From Nocardioides sp. IC4_145 (lineage in GTDB: Bacteria; Actinomycetota; Actinomycetes; Propionibacteriales; Nocardioidaceae), in NCBI RefSeq assembly GCF_011250565.1, contig NZ_JAANMS010000037.1, positions 1 to 48,598 of the forward strand: 48,598 nucleotides of DNA, in the 5' to 3' direction. The notes under the pieces are model-generated. The model saw only the letters and a list, made by a program, of their open reading frames with translations, was not told the DNA's origin and did no database searches. Positions 37,408-47,959 of the stretch are shown here, piece after piece (the first letter of the stretch is position 1; each line of letters starts with the position of its first letter). Position numbers and translations under genes: made by a program.

Positions 37408-37440
37408 GCGGCCATCGTGGACCCGGGCACCGACAGAGGG

Positions 37441-38127
37441 CTACCCCCGCCAGGCGTCGCCGGAGAGGTCGGCGTGCGCGCGGACCCAGGAGTGCATCGC
37501 GATCGCGGCGGCCGCGCTGGCGTTGATGGAGCGGGTCGAGCCGAACTGCGCGATCGAGAACGTCCCGTCGCAGGCCTCGCGGGCGGCCTCGCTCAGCCCC
37601 GGACCCTCCTGCCCGAAGAGGAAGCAGACGCGGCGCGGCACGTCGGTGGTCTCCAGGTGCAGCGAGCCGGGGAGGTTGTCGATGCCGAGCAGCGGGACCG
37701 GCCCGCCCGGCAGGTCGGCGAGGTACGCCGCCAGGTCGGTGACCGTCGGGTGGTGCCGGACGTGCTGGTAGCGGTCGGTGACCATCGCGCCGCGACGGTT
37801 CCACCGGCGGTTCCCGACGATGTGCACCTCGGCCGCGAGGAACGCGTTGGCCGAGCGGACGATCGTGCCGATGTTGAAGTCGTGCTGCCAGTTCTCGATC
37901 GCCACGTGGAAGTCGTGGCGGCGGGTGTCGAGGTCGGCCACGATCGCCTCGACCGTCCAGTACCGGTAGCGGTCGACGACGTTGCGGCGGTCGCCCTCGG
38001 CCAGCAGCGCGGCGTCGTACTGCTCCCCCGTCGGCCAGGACTCCGGCCCGCCCGGCCACGGACCCACGCCGACCTCGGCCGGTCCGTGCGGCATCGGGTC
38101 GTACGGCGCCCGGCGGTCCTCCTCCAC
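37441..38127 (-). CDS. SpoU/TrmH-family RNA 2'-O-methyltransferase
   Basis: A 228-residue SPOUT methylase. The three motifs are visible: motif 1 ENWQHDFNIGTIVRSANAF (Asn and Arg of the catalytic site, about 77-95), motif 2 LFGQEGPGLS (about 168-177) and motif 3 FGSTRSINASAAAAIAM (about 194-210, knotted SAM site). It methylates a ribose in tRNA or rRNA; the target is not evident. The GTG at 38127 follows TACGCT by seven bases, indicating a leaderless mRNA; a later ATG would truncate the N-terminus. The N-terminal 40 residues are Pro/Gly-rich. Confidence 0.9.
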   Translation of the reverse strand: MEEDRRAPYDPMPHGPAEVGVGPWPGGPESWPTGEQYDAALLAEGDRRNVVDRYRYWTVEAIVADLDTRRHDFHVAIENWQHDFNIGTIVRSANAFLAAEVHIVGNRRWNRRGAMVTDRYQHVRHHPTVTDLAAYLADLPGGPVPLLGIDNLPGSLHLETTDVPRRVCFLFGQEGPGLSEAAREACDGTFSIAQFGSTRSINASAAAAIAMHSWVRAHADLSGDAWRG

Positions 38128-38134
38128 GCCCCGC

Positions 38135-38140
38135 AGCGTA
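38135..38140 (-). promoter_or_regulatory. -10 box of the SpoU-type gene (leaderless)
   Basis: Minus-strand TACGCT, seven bases, GTG 38127. Confidence 0.6.
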
Positions 38141-38174
38141 GGTGGCCGACCCGGCGCGTCCGGCGCCCGGCCGT

Positions 38175-38180
38175 TAGGCT
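38175..38180 (+). promoter_or_regulatory. -10 box of the DedA gene at 38187 (leaderless)
   Basis: TAGGCT, six bases, GTG 38187. It lies back-to-back with the SpoU-type -10 at 38135-38140 in a 59-base divergent gap. Confidence 0.6.
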
Positions 38181-38186
38181 GCGAGG

Positions 38187-38948
38187 GTGAGCGCGCTCGC
38201 GGGAGGCTTGGCCCTCCCCTCGCCGATGATGCTCGGCCTGGACTTCCTGGACCCGCAGTGGCTCCTCTCCCAGTTCGGGGCCGAGCTGTTCTGGATCAGC
38301 CTGCTCATCGTCTTCGTCGAGTGCGGCCTGTTCTTCCCCTTCCTGCCCGGCGACAGCCTCCTCTTCGCGCTGGGGATCTTCATCGCCACGGGCCAGATCG
38401 ACCTCTTCCCCGGCACCCGCCTGGCCGAGCTCGGCATCGCGATGGTGCTGATGGTGGTCGCGGCGTGGCTCGGCAACGTGGTCGGCTACGAGATCGGCCG
38501 GCGGATCGGCCCGAGCCTGCGCGAGCGCGACGGGCGGGTGCTGAAGCAGAAGTACTTCGACCAGACCGAGGCCTTCTTCGACCGCCACGGCAACAAGGCC
38601 CTGGTCATCGGCCGGTTCGTCGCCTTCGTCCGCACCTACATCACCGTCGTCGCCGGTATCACCGGGATGCCCCGGCGCCGGTTCTACGTGTGGAGCGCCG
38701 TCGGGGGCGTCTGCTGGGTCGTCGGCGTCACCTGCCTGGGCTACTTCCTCGGCCACACCGTCCCGTGGCTGGAGAGCAACATCGACCTGATCTTCCTGGT
38801 CATCCTCGCCTTCACCGCCGTGCCGATCGCCTACGAGTGGTGGCGCCACCGCCGCACCGACAGCCCCCTCGCCGACGACAACGACCACGACGGCCGGCCC
38901 GACCGCGACATCACCGGCGCCTCCGTCCCGCCGCGCTCCGGCGCCTGA
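38187..38948 (+). CDS. DedA-family membrane protein
   Basis: A 253-residue DedA (SNARE-associated) protein. The family motifs E..FFPFLPGDSLLF, the basic loop GRFVAFVRTYITVVAGITGM and WVVGVTCLGYFLG are present, with about five membrane segments and re-entrant regions. DedA members move undecaprenyl phosphate (UptA) or maintain membrane potential and lipid balance. The His/Asp-rich C-terminal tail (ADDNDHDGRPDRD) is cytosolic. GTG 38187 is supported by leaderless spacing. It is convergent with a second DedA gene, from which it differs clearly. Confidence 0.9.
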   Translation: MSALAGGLALPSPMMLGLDFLDPQWLLSQFGAELFWISLLIVFVECGLFFPFLPGDSLLFALGIFIATGQIDLFPGTRLAELGIAMVLMVVAAWLGNVVGYEIGRRIGPSLRERDGRVLKQKYFDQTEAFFDRHGNKALVIGRFVAFVRTYITVVAGITGMPRRRFYVWSAVGGVCWVVGVTCLGYFLGHTVPWLESNIDLIFLVILAFTAVPIAYEWWRHRRTDSPLADDNDHDGRPDRDITGASVPPRSGA

Positions 38949-38958
38949 GACTGCCGGC

Positions 38959-38984
38959 ACCTCCGCCGGTCGAGCAGCGGAGGT
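38959..38984. terminator. Hairpin between the two convergent DedA genes
   Basis: ACCTCCGC, 10-base loop, GCGGAGGT: perfect 8-bp stem. It ends at the first base of the convergent gene's stop codon. Confidence 0.55.
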
Positions 38985-39649
38985 CAGGCGGCGCGGCGGT
39001 CGTGCCGGATGGCGCGGACGCGGAGCACGAGCCACCAGCAGACGGCGAGGGCGACGGTGACGATGACGACCCATTGGAAGACGCCGACGTACTGCTCGAC
39101 GCGGTGCCACTGCTCGCCGAGCCAGTAGCCGGCAAGCACGAAGACGGTGTTCCAGATGGCCGAGCCGAGGAAGGTCAGCAGCAGGAACTGGCCGAACGGC
39201 ATCCGCTCCAGGCCGGCCGGCACCGAGATCAGGCTGCGGAAGATGGGAATCATCCGGCCGAAGAACACCGCCTTGCGGCCGTGCCGGCCGAACCACGCCT
39301 CGGTCTTCTCCAGGTCCTCGGTCTTGACCAGCGGCAGCCGCTCCCAGACCCAGTAGACGCGGTCGCGGCCGATGACCACACCGAGCACGTAGAGCAGCAC
39401 CGCGCCGACGACCGACCCGGCGGTGGTCCAGCCGAGCGCCTCGGCCAGCGTGAAGCTGCCGCGGCTGGCGGTGAACCCGGCCAGCGGGAGGATCACCTCG
39501 CTGGGCAGCGGCGGGAAGAGGTTCTCCAGCGCGATCGCCAGCCCCGCGCCGGGCGCGCCGAGCTTCTCCATCAGGTCGACGGCCCAGCCGGCGACCCCGC
39601 CGACGTCGTCCGCCGACCCGGCAGCCAGGGCGACCACGTCCGTCCTCAT
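38984..39649 (-). CDS. DedA-family membrane protein (UptA-like candidate)
   Basis: A 221-residue DedA protein (ALENLFPPLPSEVILPLAGF, GRMIPIFRSLISVPAGLERM, NTVFVLAGYWLGEQW) with the conserved acidic (E in ENLFPPLPSE) and arginine (RMIP..RS) residues required in the family. ATG 39649 overlaps the DUF368 stop by ATGA, so it is the third gene of a coupled pyrE-DUF368-DedA unit. The gene pair DUF368-DedA unites two families shown to translocate undecaprenyl phosphate. I infer a role in recycling that lipid carrier. Confidence 0.92.
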   Translation of the reverse strand: MRTDVVALAAGSADDVGGVAGWAVDLMEKLGAPGAGLAIALENLFPPLPSEVILPLAGFTASRGSFTLAEALGWTTAGSVVGAVLLYVLGVVIGRDRVYWVWERLPLVKTEDLEKTEAWFGRHGRKAVFFGRMIPIFRSLISVPAGLERMPFGQFLLLTFLGSAIWNTVFVLAGYWLGEQWHRVEQYVGVFQWVVIVTVALAVCWWLVLRVRAIRHDRRAA

Positions 39650-40659
39650 CCGCCGGAGCGGGCCGTGGCGCGGCGGTCCTCGGACCGCCTTTCGAGACGC
39701 GCCTCGATGACGATGAGCAGTGCGACCACCGCGGCGCCGAGCAGCGCGAGCAGCACGGGACCGGCCACCGGGTCGTCGGGCGCGAGCAACGAGCCCGGCC
39801 CGTGCGCCTCGCCGTCCCCGCCGCCCGGCTGCGTCTGCCACGGCCACAGCGCCCGCAGCGAGCCGATCATCAGTCCCGCCATCGCGAGCAGCGTCGTGCG
39901 CCGGTGCCGGTCCAGCAGGTGGTTGAGGACCTGGACGAAGGAGCCCAGGCCGACGGCCGCTCCGAGGGCGAAGACCGCCAGGTACCCCAGGTCACGCTCG
40001 TGCACGGCGTCGAGGGTGGTGCTGTAGAGCCCCACCGCCAGCAGGAAGAACGAGCCGGAGACGCCTGGCACCACCAACGCGCAGATCGCCACGGCGGCCG
40101 CAGCGAGGACGACGTACGGCGCCGGGTCGGCCGACGTGCCGCCGCCCGCAAGACCGACCAGCACGAAGGCGACGACCGCCGCCGTCAGCACCACCGCGAC
40201 GTCCACCAGCGGTGGGCGGTGGGCGCCGGGCAGCATCCGCAGCGGCACCAGCACCGAGACGCAGACCAGGCCGAGGAACAGGCCGCGGGCCAGCTCGGGT
40301 CGGCCGGTCACGAAGGACTCCATCACCCCGGCGACGGTCAGCACCGCGGCGACCATGCCGACCAGGACCGGCCCCACCAGCAGCCAGTCGGTGCGCCGCA
40401 GCTCCGCCCGGGCCGAGCGCAGGCGTTCCGGGCCCGTCAGGAGGCAGCGACCAGCGCGCAGCACGTGCGACGCGGACTCGATGAGCTGCTCGTAGACGCC
40501 CGTCACGAGGGCGACCGTGCCGCCCGACACGCCTGGGACGAGCTCGGCCATGCCGATGAGGAACCCCCGGACCAGGTCCAGCGCGAGCTGCAGGGGCGAC
40601 CGCCTCGCGGGCCGCGAACCGTCCCCCGGGCCGGCCTCCGGCGTGGCCTGCTCAGCCAC
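39646..40659 (-). CDS. DUF368 family polyprenyl-phosphate translocase (PopT-like)
   Basis: A 337-residue membrane protein with about eight to nine helices. The DUF368 signature is repeated: PGVSGGT near residue 43 and PGVSGSF near 200, an internal duplication typical of transporters with inverted repeats. DUF368 proteins (PopT) have been shown to return undecaprenyl phosphate across the membrane. The GTG start at 40659 lies inside the end of pyrE (8-base overlap) and the stop overlaps the DedA start, so all three should be translated from one mRNA. The first 25 residues are cytosolic and charged. Confidence 0.9.
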   Translation of the reverse strand: MAEQATPEAGPGDGSRPARRSPLQLALDLVRGFLIGMAELVPGVSGGTVALVTGVYEQLIESASHVLRAGRCLLTGPERLRSARAELRRTDWLLVGPVLVGMVAAVLTVAGVMESFVTGRPELARGLFLGLVCVSVLVPLRMLPGAHRPPLVDVAVVLTAAVVAFVLVGLAGGGTSADPAPYVVLAAAAVAICALVVPGVSGSFFLLAVGLYSTTLDAVHERDLGYLAVFALGAAVGLGSFVQVLNHLLDRHRRTTLLAMAGLMIGSLRALWPWQTQPGGGDGEAHGPGSLLAPDDPVAGPVLLALLGAAVVALLIVIEARLERRSEDRRATARSGG

Positions 40660-41194
40660 GAGCCGCGTCGAGGTCGGCCTTGGTCAGCACCGAGCGGACC
40701 TCGAGGCCGAGGTCGGCCAGCGGCTGCTCGCCCTCCGGGCTGCGGTCGATCGCGCAGACCACGACCTCCACGACGGCGCCGGCCTCGCGCAGCGCCAGCG
40801 TCGCGTCGCGCACCGCGCCGCCGGTGGTGATGACGTCCTCGACGAGGGTGACCCGCCGCCCGGCGACGGCCGGGCCCTCGGCGAGCTTGCAGGTGCCGTA
40901 CTCCTTGGCCTTCTTGCGCACGAACAGCGCCGGCGTCCCGGTCATGCCGCTCACCGACGTCGCCAGCGGCACCCCGCCGAGCTCGAGGCCGCCGACCAGC
41001 TCGGTGTCGTGCGGCAGCAGCTGGACCATCTCCCGCGCGACCCGCTGGAGCAGGATCGGGTCGGCCTCGAAGAGGTACTTGTCGAAGTACTCCGGCGCCA
41101 CCTGTCCCGACCGGAGCGTGAACGTCCCGGTCAGGCGGCAGCAGGCGTCGATGTCGGCGGCGAGCGAGTCGTCGGTGGTGGTCACGCGCGCCAT
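40652..41194 (-). CDS. pyrE: Orotate phosphoribosyltransferase
   Basis: A 180-residue PyrE, which transfers the ribose-phosphate of PRPP to orotate to give OMP in pyrimidine synthesis. The PRPP loop VTLVEDVITTGGA (about residues 114-126), the TLRSGQVAPEYFDKY substrate region and VRKKAKEYG catalytic loop are present. It is the first gene of the unit with DUF368 and DedA. ATG 41194 is divergent from the aminotransferase across 59 bases; no good RBS or -10 is visible. Confidence 0.96.
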   Translation of the reverse strand: MARVTTTDDSLAADIDACCRLTGTFTLRSGQVAPEYFDKYLFEADPILLQRVAREMVQLLPHDTELVGGLELGGVPLATSVSGMTGTPALFVRKKAKEYGTCKLAEGPAVAGRRVTLVEDVITTGGAVRDATLALREAGAVVEVVVCAIDRSPEGEQPLADLGLEVRSVLTKADLDAARG

Positions 41195-41240
41195 TGTCCC
41201 GTACGCCGCCAGCCCGGCCGGCCGCGTGCCCCGCGCTGCG

Positions 41241-41246
41241 TACGCT
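41241..41246 (+). promoter_or_regulatory. -10 box of the aminotransferase gene (leaderless)
   Basis: TACGCT, seven bases, GTG 41254: the same hexamer and spacing as before the SpoU-type gene. Confidence 0.6.
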
Positions 41247-41253
41247 GGCGAGC

Positions 41254-42432
41254 GTGCTGACTCCCCGGACGGCCGCCCGCACTGCTGCCCGCTTGGGCGG
41301 CATCCCGCCGACGATCTTCACCGAAATGTCCGCGCTCGCGCTGCGGACCGGGTCGGTGAACCTCGGCCAGGGCTTCCCCGACCTCGACGGGCCCGCGTCG
41401 GTCATCGAGGAGGCGGCCGCGGCGCTGCGCAGCGGGCACAACCAGTACGCCCCGGGGCCCGGCGTCCCCGCGCTGCGGCAGGCGGTGGCGCGCCACCAGC
41501 AGCGGCACTACGGCCTCGAGCTCGACCCCGACACCGAGGTCGTCGTGACCACCGGCGCGACCGAGGGCATCGCCGCCGCGCTGCTCGGCCTGGTCGACCC
41601 CGGCGACGAGGTGGTCGTGCTCGAGCCCTACTACGACTCCTACCTCGCGATGATCCAGATGGCCGGAGGGGTACGCCGCCCGGTCACCCTCCGCGCGCCG
41701 GACTTCCGCCTCGACCCCGACGCGCTCCGCGCGGCGGTGGGCCCGCGCACGAAGCTGATCCTCCTGAACTCCCCGCACAACCCGACCGGCACGGTGCTGA
41801 CCCGCGACGAGCTCGCCGCGGTCGCCGCGGTCGCGATCGAGCACGACCTGGTCGTGGTGACCGACGAGGTCTACGAGCACCTCACCTTCGACCACGAGCA
41901 CGTGCCGCTCGCGACCCTGCCGGGCATGCGCGAGCGGACGCTGACGCTCTCGAGCGTGGGCAAGTCCTGGTCGTTCACCGGGTGGAAGGTCGGCTGGGCG
42001 ACCGGCCCGCGCGAGCTCGTCGGTGCCCTGCTGGGTGCCAAGCAGTGGCTCACCTTCACCTCCGGCGCGCCGCTGCAGCCGGCGGTCGCCCGGGCGCTCG
42101 ACGAGGAGCCGGAGTGGCCGCGCGAGCTGGCCCGCGACCTGCGCCGGCGCCGCGACCGGCTCTGCGCGGGGCTGGCCGAGGTGGGGATGGACGTGCGGGT
42201 GCCGGAGGGCACCTACTTCGCGATCGCCGACGTGGCGGCGTACGGCTGGGCCGATGGGCGGGAGTTCTGCCTCGCCCTGCCGGAGCGGGCCGGCGTGGTC
42301 GCGATCCCGGCGGTGGCCTTCCACGACGACGTCGAGGCCGGGCGGCACCTGGTGCGCTGGGCGTTCTGCAAGGAGGAGTCGGTCATCGAGGACGGCCTCG
42401 CTCGGCTGCGCGAGGCCGACCTCATGGCCTGA
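41254..42432 (+). CDS. Class I/II PLP-dependent aminotransferase (DapC/kynurenine-aminotransferase-like)
   Basis: A 392-residue fold-type I aminotransferase. The PLP lysine lies in SSVGKSWSFTGWKVGW; SPHNPTGTV (Asn) and VVTDEVYEHL (Asp/Tyr) contact the cofactor; NLGQGFPD and YAPGPGVPALRQAV are typical of the YbdL/DapC-like group. In Actinobacteria such enzymes are often annotated as N-succinyldiaminopimelate aminotransferase (lysine biosynthesis), but methionine or kynurenine transamination is equally possible. GTG 41254 is supported by leaderless promoter spacing. Stop nine bases from a convergent gene. Confidence 0.9.
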   Translation: MLTPRTAARTAARLGGIPPTIFTEMSALALRTGSVNLGQGFPDLDGPASVIEEAAAALRSGHNQYAPGPGVPALRQAVARHQQRHYGLELDPDTEVVVTTGATEGIAAALLGLVDPGDEVVVLEPYYDSYLAMIQMAGGVRRPVTLRAPDFRLDPDALRAAVGPRTKLILLNSPHNPTGTVLTRDELAAVAAVAIEHDLVVVTDEVYEHLTFDHEHVPLATLPGMRERTLTLSSVGKSWSFTGWKVGWATGPRELVGALLGAKQWLTFTSGAPLQPAVARALDEEPEWPRELARDLRRRRDRLCAGLAEVGMDVRVPEGTYFAIADVAAYGWADGREFCLALPERAGVVAIPAVAFHDDVEAGRHLVRWAFCKEESVIEDGLARLREADLMA

Positions 42433-42441
42433 GCCGGCGGG

Positions 42442-43128
42442 TCAGCCCCAGGGCTGGGTGGTGCCCGGCGGGAGCGGCTGACCCGGCTGCTGGCCCGGCT
42501 GCTGGCCGCGGCGCGCGAACCAGTCGCCCGCGCCGCCGGCGAAGAGCAGGATGATCGTGGCGACCGAGGCGATGAACGGCACCGCGGAGACGATCGACAG
42601 GATGCCGACCAGGCTGAGCAGGGCGCTGATGGCGGCGCTGACGACCAGCAGGATCCGGGCGACGTTGGACCGGCGCATGGCCAGCACCGCGAGCACGCAC
42701 GCGATCACGGACCAGATGAAGAGCACCGCCATGACCACCGTGAAGATGGTGGCCAGCTCGTCGCCGGTCGGCATGTCGGTGCTGTTGAAGGCCGGGTCGT
42801 CCTCGATCGCCTTGCGCAGCTCGTCGGAGAACGACTCGCGGGCCACCGCCAGCGCGGCGGTCGCCAGGCCGAAGAGCACGGCGGACAGGCCGGCGCACAC
42901 CAGCGTGATGACGGCGGCCGCGGTGACGGTGCCGGGCCGGCGGTCCGGGTCGCCGCCGCCGGTCGGACCGTAGCCACCGGGTCCGGCGCCGTACGGCGAG
43001 CCGGCGGGGCCGGAGCCGTAGGGCGAGCCGCCGGCCGGGCCGGAGCCGTACGGGGAGGCCGGCTGCCCGGGCGTCTGGCCGTAGGGGTTCTCGCTCGGCG
43101 GGGGTGGTCCGTAGGGAGAGTCGCTCAT
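42442..43128 (-). CDS. Membrane protein with N-terminal PYG repeats
   Basis: A 228-residue protein. Residues about 1-62 are a Pro/Gly/Tyr-rich cytosolic tail with repeated SPYGxGPAG units. Residues about 68-195 hold four membrane helices arranged in two pairs around a soluble loop (RESFSDELRKAIEDDPAFNS). The C-terminus is Gln/Pro/Gly-rich (GQQPGQQPGQP). The design is common among actinobacterial proteins of unknown function. It is the last gene of a likely clpB-43175 gene-42442 gene unit, 46 bases after the preceding gene, and has a similar loop-and-helix plan to that neighbour. Confidence 0.8.
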   Translation of the reverse strand: MSDSPYGPPPPSENPYGQTPGQPASPYGSGPAGGSPYGSGPAGSPYGAGPGGYGPTGGGDPDRRPGTVTAAAVITLVCAGLSAVLFGLATAALAVARESFSDELRKAIEDDPAFNSTDMPTGDELATIFTVVMAVLFIWSVIACVLAVLAMRRSNVARILLVVSAAISALLSLVGILSIVSAVPFIASVATIILLFAGGAGDWFARRGQQPGQQPGQPLPPGTTQPWG

Positions 43129-43174
43129 GAGGACCACTCTTCCAGACACCGGCGACGGCCGGCGGGTGCGCGCG

Positions 43175-44308
43175 TCAGCGGCGCGCGGCGAAGGCCCGCG
43201 CGTCCGGGCGGGCCAGCAGCACCAGCGTCGCGACACAGATGCCGAGCGGGACGAGCACGATGACGTTGCCGCTGAGCACGCTGACCAGGCACAGGGCGGC
43301 CGCCGCCGCCGCCGAGACGACCAGGGTCAGCCGGGCCCAGCCGGCGCCGCGCCAGGCGAGGCCGGCGAGCACCGCGGCGACCACGGACCAGACCACGACG
43401 AGCACCCCGGCGGCCACGACGGCCTCGCGCAGCGTGGACGCGGACAGGTCGCGGTCCCCGAGCTGCGGGTTGCGCCGCAGCTGGTCGAGCACGAAGTCCG
43501 GCGCGACCAGCACCACGAGCACCACCATGCCCATGCCGATGGCGGCCAGGCCGGTGCCGGCCCAGGTCAGCGCGCACGCCCACACCAGGCTGGAGGGGCG
43601 GGCGCCACTCCCCGCCGAGGAGTACGCCGCCGGCGACGGGGCCCGCGAGCGGGACTGCGCCGCGTGCCCGGCGGCCTCGGGCCGGCCGCCGGCCGGCGTG
43701 CCGAACCCCTGCCACGCCCGCGGCTCCGACGCCCCGCCGGCCGGCCGGTCCTCCGCCGCCGGCGGCGTCGTGGAGCCCGGCGCCTCGACCCACCGCGCCG
43801 ACGGGTCGGACGACCCGGACGAGCGAGACGACCCGGACGAGCGGTCCCCGCCCGGGCGCGCCCGCTCGGGCCGGGCCGGTGGCTCGGTGCCGTCGAACCA
43901 CGACCGCGTCGGCTGCATCCACAGCACGACCACGGCGGCGGCGACGACCGCGGAGACGAACCCGCCGACGGCCATGCCGGTCAGGAACAGCGGCACCGCC
44001 AGCACCGACAGCACCAGCCGCGCGCTGCGGGAGCGCTGGAGGACGTGGTAGCCGAGCACGGCGGAGGCGGCCGCGCAGGCGGCGGCCGTCATCGTCAGCA
44101 CCCGCAGCGCGTCGATGACCTCGGCGGTGCCGAGCCCGAGCCCGTCGCCGGGCGGGACGGCGAGGAAGTCCTCGACGGACTCGCGGGTCTCGAGGCTGGT
44201 GAGCCCCGAGACCCGCTCGAAGGCCGAGAGCACGACGAACACCGAGCCGACCATGATCATCCAGGCCGACAGCGTGGCCTGGCGGGGACGGACCGGCTGC
44301 GTGCTCAT
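43175..44308 (-). CDS. Membrane protein with disordered Ser/Pro/Arg central linker
   Basis: A 377-residue protein. It has an N-terminal four-helix membrane part (about residues 15-130), a long low-complexity hydrophilic linker (about 135-235, SSGSSRSSGSSDPS and similar), and a C-terminal four-helix part (about 240-370) that resembles the 42442 gene product: a soluble loop QLRRNPQLGDRDLSASTLREAV between helix pairs. No family recognised. The ATG is 18 bases after the clpB stop; GAGACT seven bases before the ATG could be an internal promoter. It could be a membrane component co-regulated with ClpB, which is speculative. Confidence 0.75.
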   Translation of the reverse strand: MSTQPVRPRQATLSAWMIMVGSVFVVLSAFERVSGLTSLETRESVEDFLAVPPGDGLGLGTAEVIDALRVLTMTAAACAAASAVLGYHVLQRSRSARLVLSVLAVPLFLTGMAVGGFVSAVVAAAVVVLWMQPTRSWFDGTEPPARPERARPGGDRSSGSSRSSGSSDPSARWVEAPGSTTPPAAEDRPAGGASEPRAWQGFGTPAGGRPEAAGHAAQSRSRAPSPAAYSSAGSGARPSSLVWACALTWAGTGLAAIGMGMVVLVVLVAPDFVLDQLRRNPQLGDRDLSASTLREAVVAAGVLVVVWSVVAAVLAGLAWRGAGWARLTLVVSAAAAAALCLVSVLSGNVIVLVPLGICVATLVLLARPDARAFAARR

Positions 44309-44326
44309 GCCGCCCAGTCTCCCAGG

Positions 44327-46915
<2,589 letters not shown>

Positions 46916-46996
46916 GGGTGGGATCTCCTGCTTCTCGGTGGTCTAGCGACCTGAAGGGGGACCAGTGTGGTCGTCGCTGGGCACAACGCGCCAGGA

Positions 46997-47017
46997 GTTG
47001 AGTCTGTTCCACTCAAC
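46997..47017. promoter_or_regulatory. HAIR-like HspR operator upstream of clpB
   Basis: GTTGAGT, seven bases, ACTCAAC: perfect inverted repeat differing from the consensus HspR element CTTGAGT-N7-ACTCAAG only at the outermost base on each side. It also contains a TTGAGT that could serve as the clpB -35. Confidence 0.85.
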
Positions 47018-47136
47018 TTCGACTTCTTTCCGCAGGTGGGGGCGGGTGCGCCCCCACCTCCCCACCCGAACGGCGGGCTGCCTAGTCCGGGCGGGTCATT
47101 TGCCGCGGATGGGGCTGCGCCGCCGCACCGCCGTCC

Positions 47137-47142
47137 TAGATT
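47137..47142 (+). promoter_or_regulatory. Candidate -10 of the membrane-protein gene at 47186
   Basis: TAGATT with expected start near 47149 and a 37-base leader containing GGGGAGG. No housekeeping -35 is seen. This is the only rightward promoter I can find in the 270-base gap. Confidence 0.45.
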
Positions 47143-47185
47143 GCGTCGCGGGAGCCCCGGCCTGGCCGGGACAGGGGAGGAACAG

Positions 47186-47959
47186 ATGACGGCCCTCACG
47201 GCCGCGGGCGGGGCGAGCCTGCTCGCGCACGGCGTGCACTGGACCATCGTCCTCGGCGGGACCGCCGGGATGCTGGCGCTGGTGCTGCCGTCGCTGCTCG
47301 ACAGGTTCGCCCCGCGTCTGGCCCGCTACGTCGACCCGGCGCCGCGACGCCCGCGCGACGAGCACGAGCGGCGGGTCCACGAGGTGCGGCGGCACCTGCT
47401 GGCCGGCGCGCCCAGCGGCGTACCCACCGCCACGCCGTTCTTCCCCGGCACCACCCGGCACCTGGACGAGCCGCCCGAGCGGCCGTCGTACGCCGCCTGC
47501 CTCACCGTCCCCGTCGCGCTGGCCGGCAGCCTGGCGGCCGCCGGGGTGCACGCGGCCGTGGGCGCGGCCCACCTGTCCGGGCAGCCGCTGCTCGGCTCGC
47601 TCTTCGTGCTCTGCGCGTTCGCCCAGCTGGCCTGGGCCGCCCAGCTGCTCCAGGCGCCGTCGGCCTCGGTGGTCACCCTCGGGCTGGTCGGCAACGCCGG
47701 CCTGGTGGCGGCCTGGCTGGCCACCCGGCTGCCGGTGCTGCCCCTGCCCGGGTCCGGCGCCGAGCCGTTCGGGGTCTGGGACGTGCTCGCCGCCGGCTGG
47801 CAGGTCGCGGTCGTCGTGGCGTGCGCGTCGCTGCTGGCCACCGGCTCCGCCGCGACCCGGCCGGCCGCGTGGCGCGCCTGGCGGCCCGCGGCCCGCGCCG
47901 TGCTCGTCGGCTCGGCGCTGCTGCTCGTCCTCACGTCCACGAGCGGGGTGCCCGCGTGA
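47186..47959 (+). CDS. Membrane protein of unknown function
   Basis: A 257-residue protein with a first membrane helix (about residues 14-36), a cytosolic stretch of about 70 residues rich in Arg, Glu and Pro, then about five more helices (roughly 107-250). Scattered His residues near helix ends (LLAHGVHW, GVHAAVGAAH) could bind metal or haem, but no family motif is recognised. ATG 47186 has RBS GGGGAGG six bases upstream. Its stop overlaps the next GTG (GTGA), so it is coupled to the pseudo-sensor gene. Confidence 0.8.
   Translation: MTALTAAGGASLLAHGVHWTIVLGGTAGMLALVLPSLLDRFAPRLARYVDPAPRRPRDEHERRVHEVRRHLLAGAPSGVPTATPFFPGTTRHLDEPPERPSYAACLTVPVALAGSLAAAGVHAAVGAAHLSGQPLLGSLFVLCAFAQLAWAAQLLQAPSASVVTLGLVGNAGLVAAWLATRLPVLPLPGSGAEPFGVWDVLAAGWQVAVVVACASLLATGSAATRPAAWRAWRPAARAVLVGSALLLVLTSTSGVPA

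Noticed and set aside
42960..43120. Short tandem repeats as a non-coding repeat array
   Set aside because: They encode the SPYGxGPAG units of a membrane protein and stay in frame.
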